A DNA stretch of 64,000 nucleotides from Zingiber officinale. Lineage: Eukaryota; Streptophyta; Magnoliopsida; Zingiberales; Zingiberaceae. The notes under the pieces were generated by a model that was not told the origin of the DNA, did no database searches, and saw only the letters and a list, made by a program, of their open reading frames with translations. The position numbers and the translations under genes were made by a program. The DNA lies in the NCBI RefSeq assembly GCF_018446385.1, contig NC_056005.1, positions 41,545,461 through 41,609,460 of the forward strand, read 5' to 3'. This document shows, piece by piece, positions 1-10,661 of the stretch (position 1 is its first letter; each line of letters starts with the position of its first letter).

Positions 1-1150
1 AAAGGGCCTATCGAGCTGGCCTTTGCTTGGCTTTTCTTCTGTTGGAGGGTGCCTTTTGGCAGATTGGACATGCCGTCCAATCGGTAAGGACGATGGACCA
101 GGCAGTTTGCTATTTGTCTCTTACTCCTAGCTGCAAGTCTTCGGTGGATTGCCATTCGACTGGTCACGTCCAATCGACATGGAAGGCCTATTCGACCAAC
201 CTCGTCTGATCTATAGTTCTGGACTTTTGACCGCTTTGACCTTGACCTCCACATCAGCCACTCTTCTCTATTTTGACCCATCTTTGGTGGAGTCTTCTTC
301 ATCACTGTATTATCTCCAATGGTTAAAGTACTAAATAAATTTTTTTATGATCTAATTTATAACATACGTGGCATGATTTCATATATATTATATCAATTTT
401 AAAATAAAAAAAAAAAGAGATTTAAACTTTCATTACTACTCTGAAACTATAAATCTTAAACCTACCTCTAGTTCAATACTTTTATTTAGCTTTTTTAGAT
501 TTTATAGATCTCACATAAATCTAGTATTTGAGATGCCCTAAGATCCCTTATAATCCTAATCGAGACCCACCTAAACAACTTCGAACTATTTCCTCCAACC
601 GAGTGCTACTTCTCACCTGTTCTGGCCACATATTCTATTGGGTCAATCAAGATTTCTTGGGTAAGTTAGGAGTCGTTCAATTATTTTGTATTGGGGTCGG
701 AGGCAATCATGCCCATTTATGTCATAACCGATCCATTTAATGAGAAGGAGGTGATCATGTGATGGTTCATCAAATTCATTATGTAGGTTCCGGAGGTTAC
801 GGTGTCACGGTAAAATATTTAGATTATCATTTTAATATTTACAATTCACTAACGGATATTAGATTTCTCGACTGTCCGTTGCGCGCATTTCCTGATTTAT
901 CTTATTAGTCGATGAAAAAATTTTAGAAAACTAGACCGATTACCTAAAGACTAATGAATGACACTAACTAAATTTACCAATTAAATTCATCACGCAGCAG
1001 TAGTAATAATAATAGCGTTTATTGCTCCAATATTAATAACATTTATACGCTAGATCTGTAGTAACATTTATATTTTTATTGTTATGCACTGGGGTTTAAA
1101 AAATAAATATATTTCAAAAATTACAATAAATATATAAAAATTTTGTTTTT
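1..1150. other. Upstream intergenic sequence, no supported gene
   Basis: I see no convincing gene here. The first 340 bases are of mixed composition and may be the edge of an old LTR, but no LTR end, primer-binding site or coding match is visible. An A-rich tract lies at about 398-420. A 70-codon open frame at 528-740 has no motif I recognise. The stretch from about 1000 is AT-rich and leads into the promoter of the kinase gene at 1551. Confidence 0.4.
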
Positions 1151-1268
1151 AAAAGACGCTGAAAAACAAAACAGAGAGAATTTTCCTCATCCTCGCTGCC
1201 GTGGAACAATTTAAGTAAAATGCCGAACGTCCGGCAGAGTTCCCTAATTACGCTGCTGACCAACAATT

Positions 1269-1282
1269 TCCCCACGTGGGGA
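1269..1282. promoter_or_regulatory. Palindromic G-box / ABRE-type site
   Basis: The sequence TCCCCACGTGGGGA is a perfect 14-bp palindrome centred on the G-box core CACGTG at 1273-1278. It lies about 130 bp upstream of the TATA box and 270 bp upstream of the kinase start codon. CACGTG with ACGTGG flanks is the classic binding site for ABA-responsive bZIP factors and for bHLH/PIF factors. Regulation of the downstream MAPKKK17/18-like gene by ABA is an inference that fits the known biology of that kinase clade. Confidence 0.65.
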
Positions 1283-1410
1283 TGGAAAGGAAAGGAAACG
1301 AAACAGATCTCGATCCAGTGGCCATGGCATACACCTCACGAAACCCTCTGTATCAACGTGTTCAATGCCGCCTTCTTTTGTTTTTCTCTTCTTTGTTTTT
1401 TTCTTCTTAA

Positions 1411-1418
1411 TATAAATA
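1411..1418 (+). promoter_or_regulatory. TATA box of the kinase gene
   Basis: TATAAATA occurs 133 bp before the ATG at 1551. Between them lies a CT-rich leader typical of plant 5' UTRs. Transcription probably starts around 1440-1450, giving a leader of about 100 nt. Confidence 0.6.
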
Positions 1419-1550
1419 TAGCTCGATTGCTGTTACATTCCGTCGTCCAGCTTCTCTCCGTCGAATTCTTCCTCTGCCTCCAAGAAACAGCGCCCTCGAT
1501 CAATCATCAGTTGCTGAGATTGATCGCCAATCAGCATCTTCGATCCGCCA

Positions 1551-2888
1551 ATGGAAAACGGCATGGAGTGGAGCAGAGGCGACGTCGTCGGCCGCGGCAG
1601 CTTCGCCACCGTCAGCCTCGCCTTCGTCCACGAACCCTGCCGGTGGCAGCTCCCCTCCGTGGTGGCCGTTAAGTCCGCGCCGCTGTCCTTGTCGGGTTCC
1701 CTCCGCCACGAGTACTCTGTGCTCGGTCAACTCCAAGGGTGCCCCCAAATCGTGCGCTGCTTCGGAGATGAGGTCGTCGTCGATGAGGCTACCGGAGTTC
1801 AGTCTTATAACCTCTTCCTCGAGTTCGCCGACGGCGGAAGCCTTCAGGACGCTGTCCGCCGGTCCGGCAGAGGACTCGGGGAGCCGACCATTAGACGGCA
1901 TGCGCGCTCGCTCCTCCGTGGATTGGAGTACATCCACGCCCGTGGCTACACGCACTGCGACATCAAGTTGCAGAACATCCTCGTCGTCGGCAGTGGCGGC
2001 GATGACATCGTGATAGCGGATTTCGGACTGGCCCACAAGATCGGGGAGAATTCCGTCAGAGGAATTCGCGGAACCCCTCTCTACATGGCACCGGAGTCTG
2101 CAGCGGGGGCCGAGTGCGCCGCGCCAGCTGACGTTTGGGCGCTCGGATGCGCAGTGGCGGAGATGGCATCCGGGAGGCCGGTGTGGGCGAGCTCCGGATG
2201 CAGAGATCCCTGGGGTTTGCTCTTCGCGATCGGGTTCGGCGCGGCGTCGCCGGAGATTCCCGAAGAGTTGTCAGAGGAAGGGAAGGATTTCCTGCGGCGG
2301 TGCTTCATCAAGGACCCACAGCGGCGGTGGACGGCGCAGATGCTGCTGCGGCACCCGTTCGTGGCGCAGGAAGACGATCTAAACCGTTGCGGTCCGGCGG
2401 AGGATGAGTCACCGAGGAGCGTCCTCGGCTTGTCAGATTGGCCGTCTCCGAGATCAGCATCCGATTCAAACGATTTCGCTCTGAAAAATTCAACAGAACT
2501 AGATAAAGATGCTTCTTTCCCTTCCCCAGCTGATCGCGTGAAGGAAATGGCAATAACTCAATGTCCAAATTGGGCTGCATCTTCATCATCCGATGTGTGG
2601 ATCGACGTGAGATGCTCTGTTTTAGAGGAAAACGACTCGAACCTTGAGGAGACGATAAGCAGAGAAGGCTGCAGAACAGCAGCAGATGGGGACACGGAAT
2701 TTGACAACGTGGGATCTTCTGCAACATTTCAGCTTTCTTTGCCGTCTTTCGGTTCACAGAGTGCAGAAAGAATAGATTGTGGTTTTGATTCGAGCAGAAT
2801 TGTTGATTCAGAAGTTGGTGTTCATTGTACGAAGAGCAGTTCATCAGGACAGAGTTTTAAGATGATCTGTCTCCACTCCATTCATTGA
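1551..2888 (+). CDS. MAPKKK17/18-like protein kinase (MEKK subfamily)
   Basis: An intact, intronless frame of 445 codons encodes a serine/threonine kinase domain at about residues 8-271 and a Ser- and acidic-rich tail of about 170 residues. The glycine loop GRGSFATV is at 14-21, the ATP-binding Lys at 41, the alpha-C Glu at 54, catalytic loop HCDIKLQN at 135-142, DFG at 157-159, GTPLYMAPE at 174-182 and the late Arg at 259. HCD in place of HRD, single-exon structure and overall order match the plant MAPKKK17/18 clade, which acts in ABA-triggered MAPK signalling (MKK3 branch in Arabidopsis). The start is chosen because the kinase N-lobe begins at once and the ATG follows a short CT-rich leader. 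The gene is much GC-richer than its surroundings. The ABA role is inferred from the family and from the upstream G-box. Confidence 0.93.
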   Translation: MENGMEWSRGDVVGRGSFATVSLAFVHEPCRWQLPSVVAVKSAPLSLSGSLRHEYSVLGQLQGCPQIVRCFGDEVVVDEATGVQSYNLFLEFADGGSLQDAVRRSGRGLGEPTIRRHARSLLRGLEYIHARGYTHCDIKLQNILVVGSGGDDIVIADFGLAHKIGENSVRGIRGTPLYMAPESAAGAECAAPADVWALGCAVAEMASGRPVWASSGCRDPWGLLFAIGFGAASPEIPEELSEEGKDFLRRCFIKDPQRRWTAQMLLRHPFVAQEDDLNRCGPAEDESPRSVLGLSDWPSPRSASDSNDFALKNSTELDKDASFPSPADRVKEMAITQCPNWAASSSSDVWIDVRCSVLEENDSNLEETISREGCRTAADGDTEFDNVGSSATFQLSLPSFGSQSAERIDCGFDSSRIVDSEVGVHCTKSSSSGQSFKMICLHSIH

Positions 2889-3481
2889 GAATTGAAGGTT
2901 GTAAATTTCATTCAACTTAAATTGATCTCAAGTACAGACAATTTTGATGCAATTCTCACTTTAAAATTTCTCCAATTTTCTTTGGTAACTTTCTCTCGAG
3001 TAAATTTATTCCCAAAGAAATTACACTGAACAATAATGGAAAAATATATGAAGAAAATGAAATCAGCGAGTTACAGCCAAGCATCTACCGGCTATGAAAA
3101 ATGGTATAATAAAAGGCTATGAAAAATGTTTTTTCTAAAATATTCATCATTGTATATTCACAAAACGTCCCACTTTCTTGCTTTGTATTTAGATTAAGGA
3201 TCACCAGGAACCAGGAACTTTGCTTTGGCAGCAGGATGATCCCGATTGGGAAGAACAAAGAGCAAATGTTTGAAAGAAACTCCTACAAAGAATCAAAACT
3301 ATGTAGAGCTTGCCTTTGATTTGAAGCTTCCACCTTCCAATCTCCATGGGCGCTCAATGCTTCCGACGCTTGAGAAAAAAAGAACAAACCTAGCACCATA
3401 TAAGCAAGAATGAAATTGATGATCAAGGCATTGAAAACTTGATTCGAACTTTGTCAAAGGCAAGTTAGTAAGGCTGTAAGC
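2889..3481. other. 3' flank of the kinase gene
   Basis: AT-rich spacer without a recognisable gene. Candidate plant polyadenylation-type sequences (AATAAT near 3030 and AATAAA near 3105) occur. A short word, GGCTATGAAAAATG, is repeated near 3090 and 3116. Confidence 0.4.
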
Positions 3482-4216
3482 ATGGCTAGTGAAGGGCTAA
3501 GGCCTGTCGCTTCTCTTCTTCTTCTCCTCAAACTTCTTCTGCATGTGTGCCATAGTTGCTTCGATTGGAGGATGGGCTCTCAATTTGGCTATGAATCATA
3601 CTTACGCAATAGTATCATCACCTGCCATTAATCTCCATCTTATTGCTTGATGAATTAATTCATTTCATTTCTGAACATCCTCCGTGTAGGTCCAGGACTT
3701 GCATTACCTGCACATTTCTCGCCGGTTTATTTTCCGATGGGAAACAGTGCCACAGGCTTTTTCACCATATTTGCACTGATAGTAGGAGCTTTCGCCATGG
3801 CTGCGGCCATTGCTGCAGTTCATCACCTAGAGCTGGCGTCAAAAGAGTCTGCCATCTGCTGTGTCCTCTGCAGTGACGGCTTGGGGCCTAACTCTTCTTA
3901 CTATGGGGTTAGTGACTGAGCTATTATCTCAATTCTGTAATTATTTAATAACAAGTCTAATTTTTTTTAACCAAACCATAAATACCACAATCGTATGTTG
4001 TAGGTTGGCTTGCAAAGAGGCCTATTTGGAAGGAAGAAATGCTCGCCTGGTAAGAAATTAGACTTTCTTCTCTTATCTAGTTAATGATAAACTGATTTGT
4101 GGATTGTGAATTTACAAAGGACAATGGAGGCCTTTTTGATTATTCTTTCAGCCACGCAACTGGTGTACATTCTTGTAATTCATGGAGGGTCATCCGGTGC
4201 GAGAACGCGGGCTTGA
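3482..4216 (+). pseudogene. AWPM-19 / PM19-like membrane protein gene, frameshifted
   Basis: Pieces of an AWPM-19 family four-helix membrane protein appear in order. Exon 1 (3482 to about 3611) begins MASEGLRPVASLLLLL and, one frame on, reads CAIVASIGGWALNLAMNH. Exon 2 (3690-3907) gives FSPVYFPMGNSATGFF and then, after a second shift, AVTAWGLTLLTMG. Exon 3 (4004-4049) reads LACKEAYLEGRNARL. Exon 4 (4120-4216) reads TMEAFLIILSATQLVYIL. GT-AG introns fit at 3908-4003 and 4050-4119. Lesions seen: a net +4 insertion in exon 1, an extra A in the AAAA run of exon 2, and donors of introns 1 and 3 that no longer keep phase. AWPM-19 proteins are plasma-membrane proteins linked to ABA and dehydration; rice PM1 has been described as an ABA importer. 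Several single-base indels could also be assembly errors, in which case this could be a functional gene. Confidence 0.8.
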
Positions 4217-4332
4217 ATCAGATTGGAAAGCTTGAGAACTGAAGCTCGAGCAGTTAGAACTGTCAAACTAGGATTGGAGAGCTCGAGAACTCGAGCAACT
4301 CGAACTAAAGAGCTCGAGCAGCTTGGACCGGA

Positions 4333-5887
4333 TGTTGGATTTAATCTTCTTTTGATGAACTAGCAGGCAAGTTTTTAGCATACGGACTCATGCCATTAAA
4401 AATTCAAACAGATCAAATTATTATTATAATGGATTTGAGTTAATAAATATGGATTTAGATGTGCAGAACCTTTCAGTTCGCTCCCTTATTATTAATGAGT
4501 TGATAATAGAGGAGATCCACCATATATATATATATATAGAGAGAGAGTTTGGTCCCCATTAGATTAGGGTATCTGACTATTCTTTTTGCTCCCCATTTGT
4601 GAAGAGTTTTCGGCCATCAACCTAATTCCTTCGGAAGACAAGCCCTCTGCTCTCCTTCTTTCGTAGGGATTATTGATTCAAAAGTACTACATGAAAAATA
4701 ATAACAATTTGCTGCATTCACATTCTTCATAAGTTTCAATTTCTATATTTATTTTATATCATATTCTACAATAAAACTAGATTCCTCTTTTGTATTTCCT
4801 ATATTTGAGTTCATATATGCTTTTAGAATTCATATGGCTTAGGATTTATAAGATATAACAAGTGGTATCAGAACTAAGGTCATTTCAAATTTTATGGCAT
4901 TAAGGTGTGTAGTTTTCGTCAATTTGTTGTTCTACACTAGAAGATTTGGATTTGCTAGTATAAAATGATGTTTGTTTGTCAAAATACCTAGAAGAGAAAA
5001 CCTAGAATATAAGTTTTTCGCAAATCCAAATCGTGCAGAATAGTGGTGGTCCTAAAACTACCACAATTTTTGGGAAAATCATTTACCGACGGTAGCAATT
5101 TATGGGATCGAGATGCGTAGGGAGAGGGTGAATAGCGCTGGTGACTTTTCCACTCTTTTCGGATAAAAAACATCGATTGAGAAAAATGCACTCATGCCAT
5201 TAAAAATTCAAACAGATCAAATTTATTATAGTGGATTTAGTTAATGAATGTGGATTTAGATGTAGAACCTTTCAGTCCGCTCCATTATTATTAATGGGCT
5301 GATAATTAAGGAGATCCACTATATATATAGAGTTTGGTCCTCATTAGATTAGGGTATCCAACTATTCTTTTTGCTCCCCATTGGTGAAGAGTTTTCGGCC
5401 ATCACCCTAATTCCTCCGGAAGACAAGCTCTCTTGCTCTCCTTCTTTTGCAAGGATTACTGATTCAAAAGTACTACATGAAAAACAATAACAATTCTTTA
5501 CATTCATGTTCTTCATAAGTTTTCATTTCTGTATTTATTTTGTATCATATTCTACGATGAATCTAGATTCTTGTTTTGTATTTCCTATATTTGAGTTCAT
5601 GTATGCTTTTAGAATTCATGCGACTTAGGATTTATAAGAAATAACAAGTGGTATTAGAGCCAAGGTCGTTTCAAATTTTATGACATTAAGGTGTGTAGCT
5701 TTCGTCAATTTGTTGTTCTACACTAGAAGATTTGGATTTGCTAGTATAAAATGATGTTTGTTTGTCAAAATACCTAGAAAAGAAAACCTAGAATATAAGT
5801 TCTTCGCAATCCCAAATCGTGCAGAATAGTGGCGGTCCTAAAACTACCACAATTTCTTGGGAAAATCATTTACTGACGATAACAATT
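4333..5887 (+). mobile_element. LTR-retrotransposon 5' fragment (LTR plus primer-binding site)
   Basis: An LTR runs from TGTTGG at 4333 to ATAACA at 4860 (528 bp). It is followed by AG and TGGTATCAGAAC (4863-4874), which resembles the primer-binding site complementary to initiator tRNA-Met. A leader of about 230 bp follows. The same LTR end, primer-binding site and leader recur in the duplicated copy, with TGGTATTAGAGC at 5649-5660. The internal coding part is missing because a reverse LTR is inserted at 5888. Confidence 0.6.
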
Positions 5888-5970
5888 TATGGGATCGAGA
5901 TGCGCTAGGGGGGTGAATAGTGCTGGTGACTTTTTCACCTTTTTCGGAAAACGTCGATCAAGTAAAATGC
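4386..5970. repeat. Tandem duplication, two copies of about 0.8 kb
   Basis: The segment 4386-5189 (804 bp) is repeated directly as 5190-5970 (781 bp). Both begin ACTCATGCCATTAAAAATTC and end in AAAATGC. Differences are scattered substitutions and small indels, including a longer (TA)n tract in copy 1. Both copies end with the first 80-100 bases of the reverse LTR inserted at 5888, so the duplication is younger than that insertion. Confidence 0.85.
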
Positions 5971-7216
5971 AGCGGAAATGAAAGAAAGGAAAAAGACAAA
6001 CAAATGTTGACACTTTTGGTTTACTTGGCTTGAAGTTTTTGATGACTCCTACTCCAAAGCCTGTGATCATTGATCGCTTTCGTTGGACAATCCACTATCA
6101 GTTCAGAAAATCTTTACAAAGATAAGTACAACAGATTTAAGTACAACAATTGAAATTTATACCGATAACTTTTAAGGATCTGGAGGGTTGTGCTTTTTGT
6201 TGTCGGAGTCGCGTCGCTTGGTCACCGGAGTCATGTCACGGAGTCACAGGATCATCTTTAGAGTAGCGCAGGAGAAAGATTGTAAAAATGAAGTGTATAT
6301 AATGCACTGCTTGTTGTCTCCTTTTATGGGTTGTTGAAGCCGCCTTCAACCCCATTGAAGGCGTCTCCAGCAGTGCAGCTTATCCCTACAGCGTCGGAGA
6401 TGATAACTTCCATACTCTATGAAAGTTATCCCTTCGAAGACACCTTCAAGCTCATGGAAGGCACCTTCCATCCCGCATCCAAGGTGCCTTCAGGCGCATG
6501 GAAGGTGCCTCCGCACCTCTTCGCGCGTAACTTCAGCCAAACTACCCAAGGCGTCTCCAACAGCCTCGGAGGTGCCTTGAATACTATTCATCCGAGCTTA
6601 TCTTGTGCTTTTCACTCCCTACAAGATACGTTAGTTTAAAATACCAAACATACCTTGCAAAAAAAAGTTAGCCTAGTAAAATTTGATTATCAAAAGTACT
6701 TGTTAGTTTTCGAATTGTCTAGTTCTGACTTTTAGATTTTCTGAAAATCCTAGGCTGAACTGACACCTGTTCCCTCTAGGGGGAATGTGTCCTCACCTAC
6801 TCCTCTCAGATGAGTTTACCTTTTGCCAAACCAGTCCGCCAGATTGATTGGACTTTTGCTCAGTGTTCGAGACGTCAGGACTTTATGCTGGATGTCCGAT
6901 TCCCGACCTATCCAGTCTTTCACCTGGTATTCGGGACCCCAAAATTTTCACCTAGCATCCTCGATTTTAGGATTTCGCCTAATGTCCTCGACCCGCCAAG
7001 GCTTTGCCCAATCTCCCATACCAGGACTTCGTTGCCTAATCGTAGCTAGGACTTTCCACCTGCTCAGTCGCAACTAGGACTTTCCTTTGCCTAAGATCAC
7101 TTAAAACTTTCCTGCACACTTAATTCAACTTGTTAGACAATAAGATAACTTAATTTTGAGCCCCTTTATCATTATCTAAACACAGGTTCGATCATCTAGT
7201 GCTTCCTGCATCAACA
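5888..7216 (-). mobile_element. Solo LTR of a Sirevirus-like Copia element (reverse)
   Basis: Read on the minus strand, the unit starts TGTTGATGCAGGAAGC at 7216 and runs towards a C-rich CACCCCCCTAGCGC motif near its 3' end, which two other LTRs in this window share. CAATT flanks both sides (5883-5887 and 7217-7221), a candidate 5-bp TSD, although the terminal dinucleotide at 5888 is TA rather than TG. The middle (about 6340-6600) carries clustered palindromic GGCGCC/AAGGTGCC words. No internal region is attached, so it looks like a solo LTR left by recombination. Confidence 0.65.
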
Positions 7217-8224
7217 CAATTTTCACGAAGAATAGTGATAACTGCCACTGTTTCATGAAAACCATCGCATTTGATAAACAAACAAAAGGTTTTAGGGTTT
7301 CATCATGACGCTCTATAGTTGTGGTGGCCAACACGGCTAGGCTGTGTTGTGTGTTGGATGTTTCACTCATGACACGCTGCAACCATGTCACCTAACACGG
7401 CTAGCCCATGTTGAGCACTTTATGATCGAACATGACTTAGTCAAATGACATGGGCAGACTGTGTCAGGCATTGAATGCACCAATATAGTCATGTGCCAAG
7501 TGTCGAACACGGTCGTGCTATCGAACACTATCATGCTTCCCAACATGGTTAGGCCATGTTAGGAATTGTAAGTTCCAATACAGTTGTGTTGCCCAACATG
7601 GCCAAGTCGTGTCAAGGACTGTAAGCTCTGACACAACAAAGGTAATTGACACAACTAGGCCATGTCAGGTGTTGTAAGTCACATTGTTGCTTCACCACTT
7701 GGGTTTCCACTAAGGACCACTTGGGAATCACTAGTGGAGCAAATTACTTCGGTTCAATTTAGTATCCTAAGGTTTTCTTAAGTCTATCCATACACGTGCT
7801 ACTAAATTGAACTATTATGTTAGCCCAAGGGAAGATACTTTATATAGGTTTAATGCATTTGTGTCAGTAGATATATATCTATGCTAAAAGTAATTGGCCT
7901 AAATAGAAATTATTTTTAGGTCATATATATGTTTAAGAGTAGCTTATAACTAAGGAACAAACTTTTATTTGTTCAGATCATGCAGAAAATATGTTGGCCC
8001 CAAAAAAGACATTAAGTGGTTGATCAAGGTTGTTGTGAGCTATGATTTAGTATAACTCATATAAAGTGTCAATTATGCACATAATGTGTCAGCTCAAAGG
8101 AAGATACATTATGTGACCAACTAAGGTTTGAGTTATATTAGAGAGTAGTACTAACAAATTATATTTTAGTCCAAAGATTAAAATATAATATTGAATTTGA
8201 TATCTCATAAGGAGGCCATATATA
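7217..8224. mobile_element. Older retroelement sequence to the left of Copia element 1
   Basis: No gene. The first part (about 7330-7680) repeats words like AACACGGCTAGGC and GGCCATGTT, as in some plant LTRs. The second part (about 7740-8224) is AT-rich and reads like the untranslated leader of a Copia element. Because the element at 8225-18109 carries a TSD, this leader should be continuous with the gag remnant that starts after 18114 (inference). Confidence 0.4.
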
Positions 8225-10646
8225 TGTTGGTTTGTCCTAGGAAGATCGTATCGGTTCCATTGTACAAAAATTTGTACAAGTGTTGAACTCTCCTAAACAA
8301 TCTATTGTGTTCTTTAGAAATTAAATTAGGAATCACAAATGGAACTTAATATTATTGCTTCCAAATTTAACTTATCTGTTCTTAATGATTTAGATTTGGA
8401 TCGCAAGCAAAATTTAACACTATTTATCCAAATCCACCTATGTTATAAAGTTGATTAAATATTTATTTCTAAAATCGGCTCTCAGGTCAAACATGGCGAG
8501 GCACTAGGCCTTCTTGGGTATGAGATCATCCACCACTTCCTCGACAAAGCCTTTAATAGAAATTCAATATTTAATTTCCTAAAATAACATTAGGTTTAAC
8601 CGAAAAGAACAATCGAATCACAAATCTGAAAAAACAAAACAAAAGAAACACAACTTTGAAACAAATTTGAAACTCTAGAATCATATGCCTCTTATGTTTG
8701 GAATTCATACAAAGAAGAACTAGCATAATGCGAAAAATAATTACTAGTTATACCTCTTCTTTGTATGCTAATAACCTCGAGATCTTCCGCCGTATTCCTC
8801 GCCTTCTCTTGGACGTCGTGTGGGCGACGATCCTCCAAGATGAACACCACCCAAAATCTTCTTCCTCCTTCTCTAAAATCTGGCCACCACCACCACAAAG
8901 AAATAAGAGAGCAAGGGAAAAGAGAGGGAGAGAGGGTCGGCCACAAGAGGGAGCACAAGCAAGAGAATAAGAATTGATATCTCATGAGGCCTCCTCTCCC
9001 CTTCTTTTATATTACTTGCCCAAGGCAAATAAGGAAAAAATTTTACAAAAATTAAAAATCTTTCTCTTGTTTTTCCTTTTCCCCTTTTATTTTTCCTTTT
9101 GTTTCCCTTGATTGATTCAATCATTGATTGAATCATTGATTGGATGATTGGCCGACCCCTTGTTTGGGCACCAAGCAAGGATGGCCGACCCTTTAAAGGA
9201 AGGAAATAATCTTGTAAAAAATTTATAAGCAAAGAAGGAAAAGCTCTTATAAAATTTTATAAGCTCTCTTTTAATTTCCTAATGTGAATGTTAAAAAAAG
9301 AAAGTTTTAAAAAATTAAAACCAAATTTTAAAATTTAAAACTTCTTTTCTAAAATTTTATTTTTAACATGGTTACAAAAATAGAAAGTTTCAAATTTAAA
9401 ACTCCCTTCCTTTTTTTCTAAAACCATGAGGATAGTTAAAAAATGAAAGTTTTAAAACTTTTTAACTTTCTTTTAAACCATGTGGCCTAATTCAAATAAG
9501 GAAAGTTTTATTTTAAAATCTCTCTTTTAAAACTTATAGATATTTATAAAGAGAATATTTTAAAAATTCAAAACACCCCTTCTAGTTTGAATTATGTGGT
9601 CGGCCCCCTTAATTTTGCTAGTGGTCGGCCCCTTTTGAGAAGGTAGTGGTCGACCCTTGGCTTGGTTACCAAGCCTTGGGTCGGTCCCCTCTTGGCACCA
9701 AGATGAACTTTATATGGATGGATTTAAGGCTTCATTGAGGCTACGACAGGGACCTAGAGGAGAAATTAGTTTTGACCTTCTGACGAGCTTGAGTATCCCG
9801 TGTTCGCCCTGAACACACAACTCAAGTTCATCAATAATAACTCATTCCACTAGAGAGTTAATATTGCACTGCCGCACCAATCCCAAATTACATTATGGGC
9901 TCCTTCTCATCATGAGTGTGTTAGTCTCCCTATGTTTAAGATATCGAATGTCCACTAATTAATTGAGTTACTAACAACTCATTTTAATTAATGTCTTAGT
10001 CCAATAGTAGTATCACTCAACCTCATTGTCATGTCGGACTAAGTCCACCTGCAGGGTTTAACATGACAATCCTTATGAGGTCCTCTTGGGGGCATTCTCA
10101 ACCTAGATTACTAGGACACAGTTTCCTTTTATAATCAACAACACACACTATAAGTAATATCATTTCCCAACTTATCGGGTCTATTGATTTATCGAGCTAA
10201 ATCTCACCCTTTAATAAGTCAAAGAAATAAATACTAAATATATGTGCTTGTTATTATATTAGGATTAAGAGTACACACTTCCATAATAACTAAGGTCTTG
10301 TTCTTTTATTAGGTCAGTATAAAAAGAACTTACCTTAAATGGTCCTACTCAATACACTTAGAGTGTATCAATGTAATTTATTAGTCAAGATAAACTAATA
10401 CCTAATTACACTACAACTATTCCAATAGTTTGTTCCTTTCCATCTTAGTCGTGAGCAACTATTTATAATTTATAAAGAATTGATAACACGATCTTCTGTA
10501 TGTGACACCACACACTATGTTATCTACAATATAAATTAATTGAACAACTACACTTAACAAATAAATGTAGATATTTGACTAATGTGATTCTTTTATTTTA
10601 AAAATAAATATTTACAAAAGCTAGGCTTTTAGTATACACTCTAACA
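8225..10646 (-). repeat. 3' LTR of Copia element 1
   Basis: This LTR aligns along its whole length with 15712-18109, with scattered substitutions and small indels. A promoter-like TATAAAAGAAG is present on the minus strand (9001-9011). Several open frames within it are also found in the other LTR and are not genes. Confidence 0.93.
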
Positions 10647-10661
10647 ATCACCCACTTATAA
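10647..10661 (-). other. Polypurine tract of Copia element 1
   Basis: On the minus strand the bases before the 3' LTR read AAGTGGGTGAT, a purine-rich plus-strand primer directly abutting TGTTAGAG. The partner element at 24580-34207 has AAGTGGGAGAT in the same place. Confidence 0.8.

Noticed and set aside
1220-1672. 150-codon plus-strand frame across promoter and kinase start
   Set aside because: Covers the TATA box and overlaps the kinase in another frame; a chance frame in CT-rich leader and GC-rich exon.
1500-2036. 178-codon minus-strand frame
   Set aside because: Antisense shadow of the GC-rich kinase coding region; no motif of its own.
3643-3876. 77-codon frame with many Cys residues as a small secreted protein
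   Set aside because: It is the wrong frame of AWPM-19-like exon 2; the correct frames encode recognisable AWPM-19 text.
8692-9232. Overlapping frames on both strands within the LTR (also 16059-16699)
   Set aside because: They lie in both LTR copies of element 1, around the TATA box and leader, with no protein motif; LTR sequence, not genes.
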